36,275 nucleotides of DNA from JAVBLV01 sp031553195 (GCA_031553195.1 JAVBLV010000007.1:1-36275); one strand, 5' to 3'; counted from the first letter of the stretch, positions 8,383 through 17,831 are shown. Made by a program: numbers and translations. The notes: generated by a model from the letters alone, not told the origin.

Positions 8383-9027
8383 ATGGATATATTATTAGAA
8401 ATTACCGGAGTTATTGTGGCGTATTTAATAGGGTCTATTGCCACAGCAGTATGGATAGGCAAAAAGTTTTACCATATCGACATACGCACCGTCGGGAGCA
8501 AGAATGCAGGCGCCACCAACACCATTCGCGTATTAGGATTAAAGCCCGGCTTAATTGTATTTGTTATTGATATGCTAAAAGGTTTTACGGCCGTTTCATT
8601 GGGAAATTTCTTCGGCAGAAATTTAACTCCTGATATTCTGATTTATTATAAAATTTTATTAGGCGTTTGCGCAGTTATAGGACACATTTTCCCTGTTTTT
8701 GCAGGATTCAGGGGAGGAAAAGGAATTGCCACGACAACCGGCGTATTAATTGCTCTTTTCCTTAATATTCTGCCTGTTGTATTAGGTATTTTTATCTTGG
8801 TTTTCTGTGTATGGAAATATATTTCTCTGGCATCTGTTGTTACATCAATTTGTTTCCCAATTGTTTACATTTTTTCTTTCGTGTATTGCGGAAACGCTTT
8901 TCATCTTCCGTTAATGATATTTGCTTGTTTGGTGGCTATCTTTGTCCCTATTACACATCGAAAAAATATAAAACGCTTGCTGGCCGGAACCGAAACAAAG
9001 TTCAAATTCAGAAAAACCGTTGAATAA
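8383..9027 (+). CDS. plsY: Glycerol-3-phosphate acyltransferase PlsY
   Basis: 214 residues, an integral inner-membrane protein with about five hydrophobic segments. PlsY transfers an acyl group from acyl-phosphate to glycerol 3-phosphate, the first step of phospholipid synthesis. The three family motifs are visible: the N-terminal VGSKNAGATNTIR loop, the middle HIFPVFAGFRGGKGIATT, and the C-terminal HRKNIKRLLAGTE. The start MDILLEITGVIVAYLIGS fits family members, and the ATG at 8383 is the only sensible one. It is preceded by a nested hairpin and followed by a 385-nt gap. It shares its product pathway with cdsA and psd about 8 kb downstream. Confidence is high. Confidence 0.95.
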   Translation: MDILLEITGVIVAYLIGSIATAVWIGKKFYHIDIRTVGSKNAGATNTIRVLGLKPGLIVFVIDMLKGFTAVSLGNFFGRNLTPDILIYYKILLGVCAVIGHIFPVFAGFRGGKGIATTTGVLIALFLNILPVVLGIFILVFCVWKYISLASVVTSICFPIVYIFSFVYCGNAFHLPLMIFACLVAIFVPITHRKNIKRLLAGTETKFKFRKTVE

Positions 9028-9412
9028 AGAAAAATAAATTATCTCATTCAACGTATTTCTTTTCTGTTGGATATCAAATTATTCCATTTCATTAAGAAAA
9101 TAAATTCGCAAAGCGAATAGAATATTTTTGAACAAAGAAAAATTTAATTCTGTTTCTTTGCATGATGAAATTGAATGCATGTATCACAAGCAAATCAAAT
9201 GTAAAAATATAACAATCAATTTTTTACATTTGAAATTTCTTTTTTATAGAGAAAAATATAAAAATTGAAAGAACGGTTTTTCTCATAATCAGGTTGAGTT
9301 GCTAAATTTTCAATTTAAAAACAGGTATTTATTGAATGAGGAGCAACAAACAACCTATCAAAAATAGTCTTGTTATTTACTAATTATTTTAAACGCTAAA
9401 AGTCGTTACCGT
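9028..9412. other. Gap plsY-topA: two hairpins, no gene seen
   Basis: AT-rich and without a convincing ORF. ATTCGC-AAA-GCGAAT at 9104-9118 is a short hairpin followed by an AT-rich tract and may end the plsY transcript. TCAAATGTAAAAA (9195-9207) pairs with 9221-9233 in a 13-bp stem, followed by a T-rich run at 9238-9246, so it is a second terminator candidate. The sequence TACATTTG at 9225-9232 inside this arm also matches a -7 box, so it could instead belong to the topA promoter. Part of the gap (9140-9190) resembles 34709-34760. Confidence 0.5.
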
Positions 9413-11737
9413 ATGTCAAAAAATCTTGTAATTGTGGAGTCTCCCGCAAAAGCAAAAACTATCGAAAAATTCTTGGGACAAGATTTCCAAGTGAAATCAA
9501 GTTATGGACATGTCCGCGATCTGGAAAAAAAAGAACTGGGAATTAAAGTTGATGAAGGATTTCTGCCTATCTATAAAATTTCGGAAGACAAAACAAAGAT
9601 TGTAAATGAGTTGAAAAAACTGGCAAAAACTGCGGAAACAGTTTGGCTGGCTTCCGATGAAGACCGCGAAGGAGAAGCCATAGCCTGGCATCTCAAGGAA
9701 GCGTTGGGATTAGATGAATCAAAAATAAAACGTATCGTTTTCAACGAAATAACCAAAACGGCCATCTTGAATGCCATTGAAAATCCAAGAAAAATAGATA
9801 TACAATTAGTAGACGCCCAACAAGCGCGCCGTATTCTTGATCGTTTGGTAGGCTATGAAATCTCGCCGATTTTATGGTCCAAAATCAAACCTTCTCTTTC
9901 GGCAGGGAGAGTACAGTCGGTAGCCGTTCGCCTTATTGTTGAACGCGAAAATGAAATAAAAGCTTTCGAAACCACTTCTTTCTACAGGGTTACCGCCCAG
10001 TTTTCCACTTTGGACAACCAAAAGAAATTAGCGGCTGAACTCTCCAAGCGATTCGACAACAAAGAAGAGGCTCATTCGTTCTTAACCGCATGTTTATTAG
10101 CCGCCTTTGCTGTAGAAAGCGTAGAGAAGAAACCTGCCAAAAGGTCTCCCGCTCCTCCGTTCACAACATCTACTTTGCAGCAAGAAGCCAGTCGTAAACT
10201 AGGCTTTCCGGTAGCAAAAACAATGGTCGTCGCCCAACAGTTATACGAATTAGGTTATATCACCTATATGCGTACCGATTCTGTAAATCTTTCTTCGTTG
10301 GCTTTGGATATGGCAAAAGAAGAAATCACCAAATTGTATGGCGAAAAATATTTGAAAACAAGAAAATTTTCCACCAAGACAAAAGGCGCGCAAGAAGCTC
10401 ACGAGGCCATTCGTCCGACAAATTTAGGCATTTCTCAAATTGACGGAGATCCTTCGCAAAAACGATTGTATGAACTAATCTGGAAAAGAGCCATCGCTTC
10501 GCAGATGAGCGATGCGGAAATGGAAAAAACAACCATAAATATTAATATTTCAAATCGGGAAGAAAATTTTGTAGCACAAGGAGAAGTCATTCTCTTCGAC
10601 GGTTTTTTAAAGGTTTATATGGAGTCTAACGACGACGAACCGGACGAAACCCAAGAAGGTTTGCTTCCTGCCCTTCATAAAGGAGAAATGCTACAACTGT
10701 TAAAATCCGAAGCAGTGCAGCGTTTTACCCAACACCCTCCGCGTTATACGGAAGCCAGTTTGGTTAAAAAACTGGAAGATTTGGGAATCGGACGGCCGTC
10801 TACTTATGCTCCTACTATTTCTACCATACAAAAAAGAGAATATATTGTAAAGGAAGATAGAGACGGGGTTATACGGCCTTATACAACCCTTGAATTGGAA
10901 GGGAGAACGATCCGCGAAATTTCCAAAACGGAAAAAACCGGATTTGAGAAAGCCAAACTTTTCCCAACAGATATCGGCGTTATTGTAAATCAGTTTTTGG
11001 TGGAACACTTCGATACCATTATCGATTATAATTTTACCGCCAACGTCGAAAAAGATTTCGACGAAGTTGCTCTGGGAAAAAAATCCTGGACAAAAGTAAT
11101 AGAACAATTCTATAAACCTTTTCACAGAACGGTCGAAAACACTGCGCGGGAATCACAGAAAATGAAAGGAGAACGTTTGTTGGGCGTCGATCCTAAAACA
11201 GGGAAAAACGTATATGCAAAATTAGGCCGTTATGGAACTTTGGTGCAAATCGGCGAAACCAGCTCTCCCGAAAAACCTGCTTTTGCCTCTATGAAGAAAG
11301 GACAAAGCATAGAATCCATTACATTGGAAGAAGCGCTGTCATTATTTTTATTGCCACGAATAAGCGGGAACTTTGAAGGGAAAGAGATGCATGTCGCCAT
11401 TGGCCGTTTCGGCCCTTATATCAGACACGACAATAAATTCTATTCTTTAGGAAAAACTGACGATCCATATACCGTGACCGAAGAACGATGCATCGAGATT
11501 ATAAAAGCAAAACGAATTCAGGATGCGGAAAAAGAGAAATTGAAAGAACTTTTGCCTCGGGAACTAGGGAACTTTGAAGGGGAATCCGTTACGGCAAACA
11601 CAGGAAGATTTGGACCCTATGTTACATACAAGAAAAAGAACTACAAACTTCCGAAAGACGCCGACGTATTAGCTGTTAGTTTGAACGAAGCTTTAGAAGT
11701 TATTAAAAAACAAGAGTCGAAAAAGAAAGCAAAATAA
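9413..11737 (+). CDS. topA: DNA topoisomerase I (type IA)
   Basis: 774 residues. It relaxes negative supercoils by single-strand breakage and passage. The N-terminal Toprim domain shows LVIVESPAKAKTIEKFLG and the metal-binding ASDEDREGEAIAWHL. The catalytic tyrosine is Tyr285 in YITYMRTDS, and LEDLGIGRPSTYAPTI follows, as in all type IA enzymes. The C-terminus has no Cys4 zinc ribbons of the E. coli type. Instead it has topoisomerase C-terminal repeats, recognised by YAKLGRYGTLVQIG, AIGRFGPYIRHDNKFYSL and TGRFGPYVTYKKKNYKLP, and a basic tail, the usual arrangement in Bacteroidota. The start MSKNLVIVESPAKAKT is standard. It is an essential housekeeping gene, transcribed in the same direction as mqnA. 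Confidence 0.97.
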   Translation: MSKNLVIVESPAKAKTIEKFLGQDFQVKSSYGHVRDLEKKELGIKVDEGFLPIYKISEDKTKIVNELKKLAKTAETVWLASDEDREGEAIAWHLKEALGLDESKIKRIVFNEITKTAILNAIENPRKIDIQLVDAQQARRILDRLVGYEISPILWSKIKPSLSAGRVQSVAVRLIVERENEIKAFETTSFYRVTAQFSTLDNQKKLAAELSKRFDNKEEAHSFLTACLLAAFAVESVEKKPAKRSPAPPFTTSTLQQEASRKLGFPVAKTMVVAQQLYELGYITYMRTDSVNLSSLALDMAKEEITKLYGEKYLKTRKFSTKTKGAQEAHEAIRPTNLGISQIDGDPSQKRLYELIWKRAIASQMSDAEMEKTTININISNREENFVAQGEVILFDGFLKVYMESNDDEPDETQEGLLPALHKGEMLQLLKSEAVQRFTQHPPRYTEASLVKKLEDLGIGRPSTYAPTISTIQKREYIVKEDRDGVIRPYTTLELEGRTIREISKTEKTGFEKAKLFPTDIGVIVNQFLVEHFDTIIDYNFTANVEKDFDEVALGKKSWTKVIEQFYKPFHRTVENTARESQKMKGERLLGVDPKTGKNVYAKLGRYGTLVQIGETSSPEKPAFASMKKGQSIESITLEEALSLFLLPRISGNFEGKEMHVAIGRFGPYIRHDNKFYSLGKTDDPYTVTEERCIEIIKAKRIQDAEKEKLKELLPRELGNFEGESVTANTGRFGPYVTYKKKNYKLPKDADVLAVSLNEALEVIKKQESKKKAK

Positions 11738-11803
11738 CCAACTAAAATCATATTTACACGGGCACACTACAAATAAACTCAATCCTTCAACAAGCACGAA
11801 CCA

Positions 11804-12529
11804 ATGAGAATAGTAGCGGTTTCATATTTGAACACATTGCCGTTTATTTATGGATTGAAAAATTCAGGGAAACTAAACGATTTTGATTTACAATTGGAAG
11901 TCCCGTCGCTGTGTTCGGAGCGATTATTAAAAAATGAGGCGGATATCGTTTTAACGCCGGTTGTAAGCGCGTTGGATAATCCGTTGTTCGAAATAACCTC
12001 CGATTATTGTATTGGCGCGCAAGGGAAGGTGGACAGCGTGCTGCTGCTATCTCGCAAGCCAATATCCGAAATTGACAAAATATATCTGGATTTCGATTCA
12101 AAAACATCCGTATTGCTAGCGAAAGTGTTGGCTAAAAAATTCTGGCATATTTCTCCGCAATGGCTGCCTTATAATCCGGCCATCCCCGTCGAATCTGTCG
12201 TTTTGATTGGGGACAAAACTTTTCAGGAAAAGGAAAAATATCCTTATTCTTATGACCTTGGCGAAGAATGGTTTAAATACGTCCGGCTACCTTTCGTCTT
12301 TGCTTGTTGGGTTATTCGCAAAGACATTCCCGCCGATTACCGTATCCAACTGAATGCGGCTTTAAAATATGGCGTAGAGCACATCCGGGATATGGTAAAC
12401 AACATCGAAGGGGTTACGCTATCAAAAGAAGAATTGTTGTATTATTATCAACATTCCATATCCTATGACCTTAACAACGCTAAGAGAGCGGGGATGAATT
12501 TATTCCTTGAGGAAATCCGGCAAATCTGA
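11804..12529 (+). CDS. mqnA: Menaquinone biosynthesis protein, MqnA family (chorismate dehydratase)
   Basis: 241 residues. MqnA converts chorismate to 3-enolpyruvylbenzoate, the first step of the futalosine route to menaquinone. The fold is that of a periplasmic-binding-protein-like MqnA/MqnD protein without a signal peptide. Family features are RIVAVSYLNTLPFIYGL at the N-terminus, a Glu/Asp-rich segment NEADIVLTPVVSAL, and the conserved ITSDYCIGAQGKVDSVLL followed by LDFDSKTSVLL. Length is slightly below the usual 250-280. MqnD belongs to the same superfamily, but the YLNT start and SDYCIGA motif favour MqnA. No other mqn gene is in the window. It lies 66 nt after topA with no terminator seen between, so read-through from topA is possible. 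Confidence 0.8.
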   Translation: MRIVAVSYLNTLPFIYGLKNSGKLNDFDLQLEVPSLCSERLLKNEADIVLTPVVSALDNPLFEITSDYCIGAQGKVDSVLLLSRKPISEIDKIYLDFDSKTSVLLAKVLAKKFWHISPQWLPYNPAIPVESVVLIGDKTFQEKEKYPYSYDLGEEWFKYVRLPFVFACWVIRKDIPADYRIQLNAALKYGVEHIRDMVNNIEGVTLSKEELLYYYQHSISYDLNNAKRAGMNLFLEEIRQI

Positions 12530-12664
12530 TATTACTTGCTATTTTCCGAAGATGATTGAATTTTTCAACTGTTTGATGGAAACGCCTTTTTCATTTTTTT
12601 CAACCATCTGATTTTCTTTCAAAAAGCGGATTTATTCGCATTCTCTCATTTGAGACTTTTTTAG

Positions 12665-12672
12665 TACCTTTG
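12665..12672 (+). promoter_or_regulatory. -7 box upstream of rsfS
   Basis: TACCTTTG matches the Bacteroidota -7 consensus exactly and lies 23 nt before the rsfS ATG. No TTTG is present at the usual -33 spacing. It probably starts the rsfS-ftsH transcript. Confidence 0.5.
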
Positions 12673-12695
12673 CACTTTTATTTCAATATATTCAA

Positions 12696-13079
12696 ATGAT
12701 TAAAACTAAACAAGCAAAGTATTCCGAATCAGAAGCGCTGGCGACAATTATAGCAAAAGCCATGCAAGATAAAAAGGCAAAAGACGTTACAGTACTGGAC
12801 TTGCGTGATCTTGGAAATTCGATGTTTAATTTTTTTGTAATCTGCCACGCCAATTCCCCCGCACAGGTAGACGCCATTGCCGATTGGGTGCATATATGCG
12901 TTAAAACCGAAACCGGAGCCAACCCATGGAAAACGGAAGGATACACAAACGCTGAATGGATTGTGCTTGATTATGTTGATGTCGTGGCGCATATTTTTAT
13001 TGAAAAAGCGCGCGATTTTTATAAATTAGAAAGCCTTTGGGCCGATGCAAAAAAAACATCTTATGAAGATGTTGAATAA
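12696..13079 (+). CDS. rsfS: Ribosome silencing factor RsfS (YbeB/Iojap)
   Basis: 127 residues. RsfS binds ribosomal protein uL14 on the large subunit and blocks subunit joining, which reduces translation in poor conditions. Recognisable family features are VTVLDLRDLGNSMFNFFVI, the ANSPAQVDAIADWV helix, NPWKTEGYTNAEWIVLDY and VVAHIFIEKARDFYKLESLW. In family members the conserved core usually spans ~100 residues, so this protein has only a short N-terminal addition. It is preceded by a good -7 box and followed after 37 nt by ftsH in the same direction. The rsfS-ftsH pairing recurs in Bacteroidales. No oddities seen. Confidence 0.95.
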   Translation: MIKTKQAKYSESEALATIIAKAMQDKKAKDVTVLDLRDLGNSMFNFFVICHANSPAQVDAIADWVHICVKTETGANPWKTEGYTNAEWIVLDYVDVVAHIFIEKARDFYKLESLWADAKKTSYEDVE

Positions 13080-13116
13080 TTGTTTCAATTTTTATTTCTT
13101 TCGATTTTAATTAATT

Positions 13117-15219
13117 ATGGATACAAATAAAAATAATAATCCCCCGCCCGTAAACAATAAAAATACGGGACGCCCTTTAAAGCAGGGAAAACCTAAAATG
13201 GGAAATATCCTATATTGGGTATATCTTCTTGTTTTTTTGGGTCTTATCGCTTTTTGGTTCAATTCCGAAAACGCAAGTTCCACAAAAGAAATTCAAGCTA
13301 CGCGTTTCGATCAGATTCTTTTCAACAAAGATTACGAAAAGATTATTGTGGTTAATAAAGAATACGCGGAAGTTTACATTAAGAAAGATAGAATTGTAAA
13401 CGACACTACTTATCGCGACCTCATTCCAAAAAATGTCTCTCCCCAAAGAGTAAATGCAAAAAACGCCTATTATACATACAAGTTCATTAGTCTCGATGGT
13501 TTGGAAAAAGACGTAGAGCGTATCCAAAATGCAATTATTGCCAGAGACACAATCGGGAAAACCGACCCGGAAAAAGAAAAGATCATTTCTAATTCCCGGA
13601 TAGAATTAATTCCCGAAACGCGCGCCGATGTTTGGAAAGATGTTCTTTCCTTTCTGCTTTGGCCTGTTTTGTTATTAGTGATTCTCTTTTTCTTCTTCTC
13701 CAGAATGATGAAATCCGGAGGGGGAGGCGGCGGGCCTGGCGGAATATTCAGTATTGGAAAATCAAAAGCCCAGATGTATGATAAAGATACGCAGGTAAAG
13801 ATAAATTTTTCGGATGTTGCGGGTTTAGACGAAGCAAAAGTGGAGATCATGGAAATTGTCGACTTTCTGAAAAATCCTCAAAAATACACCAACTTAGGGG
13901 GAAAAATACCTAAGGGAGCATTGCTTGTTGGCCCTCCGGGAACAGGAAAGACCCTTTTGGCAAAAGCCGTTGCCGGCGAAGCCAAAGTGCCGTTTTTCTC
14001 TCTTTCCGGATCTGATTTTGTAGAAATGTTTGTCGGGGTAGGCGCTTCGCGCGTTCGCGATTTGTTCAAAACGGCTAAGGAAAAAGCGCCCTGTATTATC
14101 TTTATCGATGAAATCGACGCCATTGGCCGCGCAAGGGGAAAAAATATCATGTCCGGCTCCAACGACGAGAGAGAAAATACGTTAAACCAGTTGTTAACGG
14201 AAATGGACGGTTTTAGCAGCAATGCCGGCGTAATTATCTTGGCTGCCACTAATAGGGCCGATATCCTCGACAAAGCGCTTTTGCGTGCAGGACGTTTTGA
14301 TCGTCAAATATATGTAGAACTCCCCGATTTGGAAGAACGAAAAGAGATCTTCAACGTACACATGCGCAACTTAAAATTGGCTCAGGATGTAGACAAAGCC
14401 TTCTTAGCTCGTCAAACGCCGGGTTTCTCAGGCGCCGATATTGCAAATGTATGTAACGAAGCGGCTCTTATTGCAGCGCGCAAAAACAAAGCAAAAATAG
14501 AAAAACAAGATTTTTTAGACGCCATCGACCGTATCGTAGGCGGACTGGAGAAACGAAGTAAAATCATTACTCCGCACGAGAAAAAAGTAATTGCTTACCA
14601 CGAATCCGGACATGCTTCGGTAAGTTGGTTGTTGCGTTATGCGCATCCATTGGTAAAAGTAACTATTGTCCCTCGCGGCAAGTCGTTAGGCGCCGCATGG
14701 TATTTGCCCGAAGAAAGACAAATAACCACCTACGAACAGCTGTTCGATGAAATTACGGCAACTTTAGGAGGCCGGGCGGCGGAAGATCTTGTTTTCGGAC
14801 ATATTTCCACGGGAGCTCTGAACGATCTGGAAAGGGTAACCAAACAATCTTTTGCAATGGTAGCTTATTATGGACTAAATCCAAACATAGGAAATGTTAG
14901 TTTTTATGATTCTACCGGCCAGTCGGAATACGGATTTACCAAGCCTTTCAGCGAAAAGACAGCCGAAACGATAGATCAGGAAGTAAGTAAAATGATTGAA
15001 GAGGCTTATAAAAGAGCCAAAACCATTTTGTCCGAAAACAGGGAAAAATTAGATAAATTGGCGTCTCTGCTCATTGAACGCGAAGTTATTTTCAGGGAAG
15101 ACCTGGAAGATATATTTGGCAAAAGGCCTTTCGAAGACGAAGGGAAAACGTTGCCAAACAGTCTATCCAATGATTTGACAGAACAAAATTCAGAAATAGA
15201 AAAGCCATCTGAACAATAA
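13117..15219 (+). CDS. ftsH: ATP-dependent zinc metalloprotease FtsH
   Basis: 700 residues. FtsH is a hexameric inner-membrane AAA+ protease that degrades misassembled membrane proteins and regulatory proteins. An Asn/Pro-rich cytoplasmic tip precedes TM1 (~30-48). A periplasmic domain follows, and TM2 (~172-195, LLWPVLLLVILFFFFS) leads into a Gly-rich linker. Walker A is GPPGTGKT (272-279), Walker B is FIDEID (329-334), and the second region of homology carries the arginine fingers in LLRAGRFDRQ. The zinc site is HESGH (495-499), with the third ligand in the LNDLERVTK region. The acidic C-terminal tail is unstructured. The LUD-domain gene begins 9 nt after the stop, so the two are co-transcribed. 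The function is secure. Confidence 0.97.
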   Translation: MDTNKNNNPPPVNNKNTGRPLKQGKPKMGNILYWVYLLVFLGLIAFWFNSENASSTKEIQATRFDQILFNKDYEKIIVVNKEYAEVYIKKDRIVNDTTYRDLIPKNVSPQRVNAKNAYYTYKFISLDGLEKDVERIQNAIIARDTIGKTDPEKEKIISNSRIELIPETRADVWKDVLSFLLWPVLLLVILFFFFSRMMKSGGGGGGPGGIFSIGKSKAQMYDKDTQVKINFSDVAGLDEAKVEIMEIVDFLKNPQKYTNLGGKIPKGALLVGPPGTGKTLLAKAVAGEAKVPFFSLSGSDFVEMFVGVGASRVRDLFKTAKEKAPCIIFIDEIDAIGRARGKNIMSGSNDERENTLNQLLTEMDGFSSNAGVIILAATNRADILDKALLRAGRFDRQIYVELPDLEERKEIFNVHMRNLKLAQDVDKAFLARQTPGFSGADIANVCNEAALIAARKNKAKIEKQDFLDAIDRIVGGLEKRSKIITPHEKKVIAYHESGHASVSWLLRYAHPLVKVTIVPRGKSLGAAWYLPEERQITTYEQLFDEITATLGGRAAEDLVFGHISTGALNDLERVTKQSFAMVAYYGLNPNIGNVSFYDSTGQSEYGFTKPFSEKTAETIDQEVSKMIEEAYKRAKTILSENREKLDKLASLLIEREVIFREDLEDIFGKRPFEDEGKTLPNSLSNDLTEQNSEIEKPSEQ

Positions 15220-15228
15220 TTAAGTGCT

Positions 15229-15873
15229 TTGAAAAAATTGCTTGATTTTAATTCGCGATTCTCCGTCAAAGAGAATTCGGGAAAGAAAAAGGTGCTGAAA
15301 CGTATTAACAATGCACTTTTTTCTAACGATTTAAACATGTCGCTTATAGAAGATACGGCTGTATATAGAGACCGGAAAGACGATATTAGTATTATATTTG
15401 CCGAAAATTTTTCCAAAGCGAATGGAAAACTGATTTATTGTTCTGATGAAGAAGATTTTAAAGAAAAAATTAAAGCATTGATCGAAGATAGAAATTGGGG
15501 TGAAATTGTTTGTTATAATCAGAACCTATGCGATTACCTATTGGGAAACGATGTAAAAAGTACTTTATTTGAGCATGAAAAAAGACCTGCAATAGGCGTT
15601 AGTTTATGCGAAAATCTGGTGGCAAGAACAGGCAGTATTGTTATCAGTTCCATGCAGGGAATAGGAAAACGCCTTGCACAATTTCCCGAAACATTGGTCA
15701 TTATCGCATTTACGTCGCAAGTGGTTAATGATTTGCAGTCTTCTTTCCGGAAAATGCTGATCCGGTATAAACAATCGTTACCTAAGACGATACTTACGCT
15801 TACGCCAACAGAAATTTTATTTAAAGAAATAAATGAATTCTATATTTTTTTAATCGAAGACATGGAGTTTTAA
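15229..15873 (+). CDS. LUD-domain protein (LutC/YkgG-like)
   Basis: 214 residues with a LUD (lactate utilisation) domain, recognised by the C-terminal half: GVSLCENLVARTGSI (Arg133-Thr-Gly135), VISSMQGIGKRLAQFP and LVIIAFTSQVV. In other bacteria LutC works with the iron-sulfur proteins LutA and LutB in L-lactate oxidation. Here the gene sits directly behind ftsH (9-nt spacing) and no LutB is in the window, so its job may differ. A LutA-like gene lies 5 kb away at 20821. The start is a TTG at 15229. The first in-frame ATG (15337) would remove ~36 residues that look coding (LLDFNSRFSVKENSGKK), so TTG is preferred. The domain is clear and the physiological role unproven. Confidence 0.8.
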   Translation: MKKLLDFNSRFSVKENSGKKKVLKRINNALFSNDLNMSLIEDTAVYRDRKDDISIIFAENFSKANGKLIYCSDEEDFKEKIKALIEDRNWGEIVCYNQNLCDYLLGNDVKSTLFEHEKRPAIGVSLCENLVARTGSIVISSMQGIGKRLAQFPETLVIIAFTSQVVNDLQSSFRKMLIRYKQSLPKTILTLTPTEILFKEINEFYIFLIEDMEF

Positions 15874-15936
15874 TAGCCAGAGTATGCGGAATTCTAAAAA
15901 CATATTAAGAAAAGAATACGGCAATAACTGAAAACG

Positions 15937-16134
15937 ATGGAATGGGTTGAAATATATTCAAGCGCTCAGGAATACGAAGTTTTGATTTTACAGGGAATGC
16001 TCAAGCAAAATGGTATTGAAGCCATGATAATGAATAATAAAGATAGTATGTACCTTTTTGGCGAAATTTCGTTATTTGTCCCGACGGAAGAAGTCATAAA
16101 AGCCAAACGACTAATCGAAGAGCATCTGACGTAA
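15937..16134 (+). CDS. Small DUF2007-type protein
   Basis: 65 residues. It matches the DUF2007 pattern: a start like WVEIYSSAQEYEVLILQGML, then the helix LKQNGIEAMIMNN, a strand FGEISLFVPTEEVIKAKRLIE, and a short end. These domains look like ferredoxin-like or ACT-like folds and are sometimes called putative signal-transducing proteins. The actual function is unknown. It lies between the LUD gene and cdsA on the same strand, with 63 nt before it and ~130 nt after it. The ATG at 15937 is unambiguous. Confidence 0.8.
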   Translation: MEWVEIYSSAQEYEVLILQGMLKQNGIEAMIMNNKDSMYLFGEISLFVPTEEVIKAKRLIEEHLT

Positions 16135-16272
16135 CAAAAATAAAAAACCGTCCTTCTATCATTCAGAAGAGAAAGGGAGTATAGAATAATGAAGAATTTA
16201 ATAAACCTAATTCTTCAACTTTTTCAAAAACAAACAAAATAAATCAAGGAATAAAATTACAAACGCTTGCAA

Positions 16273-17091
16273 TTGAAAACGCTTTTCATACGAACGCTTT
16301 CCGGAGCCGTTTTTGTTTCCATTGTTGTGGGGGCTGTTTTATTGTCGCAAAAAACGGCGGCGCTATTGTTTTTGATATTTACCATAATAGGATTGTATGA
16401 ATTTTACTCGAATCTGAACCGGAAAGGATTTCCCGTGCAAATCATTCCGGGAATAATCGCAGGAATTCTAGCATTTTCTATTCTTGGGATCATCGGATTC
16501 TCATCCAATTACATCTTCCTTCTGGGCTTTTTTGTCCCCATTCTTTTCGCTTTGTTGGCCGTGGAACTTTATCGAAAGAAAGAAAACCCATTTACGAATA
16601 TTGCCTTAACTGTTTTGGGAATTTTATATATCGCAATTCCTTTTGGCATGCTTAGCCTTTTCCCCATCTTAAGAAATAACCAGTATGAACCCATGTTGGT
16701 TTTGAGCATTTTTATCCTTACTTGGTCTAATGATACTTTTGCTTATTTAGTAGGCGTGGGAATTGGCAAACATCGATTATTCGAAAGGCATTCGCCAAAA
16801 AAAAGTTGGGAAGGATTTATCGGTGGAGTCGTATTCAGCGTGGGAACTTCTATCCTTTTATATTACTTATCTCCATGTAGTTTAAGAATAACTGACTGGA
16901 TTATCATGGCCGTTATTATATCTGTTATAGGGACTTTAGGAGATCTTATCGAATCGATGTTTAAACGAAGTTTGCAAATCAAAGATTCAGGCTCAGTAAT
17001 GCCTGGACATGGCGGTATTCTGGATCGCTTTGACAGCATTTTGTTTTCTACTCCATTCATTTTTTGTTATTTGCTCTTTTTAATATTCTAA
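16273..17091 (+). CDS. cdsA: Phosphatidate cytidylyltransferase (CDP-diglyceride synthase)
   Basis: About 272 residues and highly hydrophobic, with roughly eight membrane segments. CdsA makes CDP-diacylglycerol from CTP and phosphatidic acid in the inner membrane. The C-terminal family signature is intact: SMFKRSLQIKDSG, then PGHGGILDRFDS, with the metal-binding acidic residues. No ATG exists near the start. A TTG at 16273 gives MKTLFIRTLSGAVFV, which matches typical family starts; a second TTG lies two codons upstream at 16267. psd begins 12 nt downstream and uses the next step of the pathway (via phosphatidylserine), so the pair forms a phospholipid operon with the upstream genes. Confidence 0.93.
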   Translation: MKTLFIRTLSGAVFVSIVVGAVLLSQKTAALLFLIFTIIGLYEFYSNLNRKGFPVQIIPGIIAGILAFSILGIIGFSSNYIFLLGFFVPILFALLAVELYRKKENPFTNIALTVLGILYIAIPFGMLSLFPILRNNQYEPMLVLSIFILTWSNDTFAYLVGVGIGKHRLFERHSPKKSWEGFIGGVVFSVGTSILLYYLSPCSLRITDWIIMAVIISVIGTLGDLIESMFKRSLQIKDSGSVMPGHGGILDRFDSILFSTPFIFCYLLFLIF

Positions 17092-17103
17092 AATTACTTA
17101 TCT

Positions 17104-17766
17104 ATGCACATTCACAAAGAAGGATATCCGATTAGCGCAGGAACTGCTATTATTGCTTGCGGCTTGCTGACGGCGATGTTTATCTCAATAAAACAATGGA
17201 ACCTCTTTTATTATGTAATTGCAGTAGGTATCATTCTTTTCGCACTGGCTATCATTTCTTTTTTCCGCATTCCAAAACGAAAGTTCGTTTATGGAACTAA
17301 AAATATTATGTGTCCTGCCGACGGAAAAATCGTAACCATAGAAGAAGTTTACGAATCGGAATTTTTAAAAGAAAACTGCCGTCAGATTTCCGTCTTTATG
17401 TCTCCGGCCAATATACATGTGAATCGTTATTGCATTTCGGGTAAAATAATTTATGCAAAGTATCATAAAGGGAATTACTTTATTGCCTCGCACCCCAAAT
17501 CATCTTTGGAAAATGAAAGGACTTCTATTTGCATACAAACGCCTACCGGCGATAAGATTTTGGAACGGCAAATAGCCGGCGCCCTTGCCAGAAGAATTGT
17601 CTTCTATGCCGAAGAAGGCATGGAAATAAAACAAAATGATGAATTAGGATTTATTAAATTCGGTTCCCGCGTAGATGTTTTTGTCCCCCTTTCGGCAAAC
17701 ATACATGTGAAGCTAGGCCAAAAAGTGAAATATGGAACTACGGTTTTGGCAACACTGACAAGCTAG
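17104..17766 (+). CDS. psd: Phosphatidylserine decarboxylase
   Basis: 220 residues, the short form of the family found in Bacteroidota and archaea. It decarboxylates phosphatidylserine to phosphatidylethanolamine. Two hydrophobic segments near residues 13-31 and 37-55 anchor it in the membrane. The core shows IMCPADGKIV, VFMSPANIHVNRYCISGKI and YAKYHKGNYF. The autocleavage site that generates the pyruvoyl group is Gly-Ser in IKFGSRVDVF near the C-terminus, so the proenzyme would split into a large beta and a small alpha chain. The start codon is 12 nt after the cdsA stop. All expected residues are present. Confidence 0.93.
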   Translation: MHIHKEGYPISAGTAIIACGLLTAMFISIKQWNLFYYVIAVGIILFALAIISFFRIPKRKFVYGTKNIMCPADGKIVTIEEVYESEFLKENCRQISVFMSPANIHVNRYCISGKIIYAKYHKGNYFIASHPKSSLENERTSICIQTPTGDKILERQIAGALARRIVFYAEEGMEIKQNDELGFIKFGSRVDVFVPLSANIHVKLGQKVKYGTTVLATLTS

Positions 17767-17831
17767 GAAGATAAAGGCGATACCTCCTAAACTTTTAACT
17801 TCCCAACAGTCTGGCACAAAATCATTAACGC

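Noticed and set aside
13878..14273. 131-codon minus-strand ORF
   Set aside because: Antisense shadow of the ftsH AAA+ domain.
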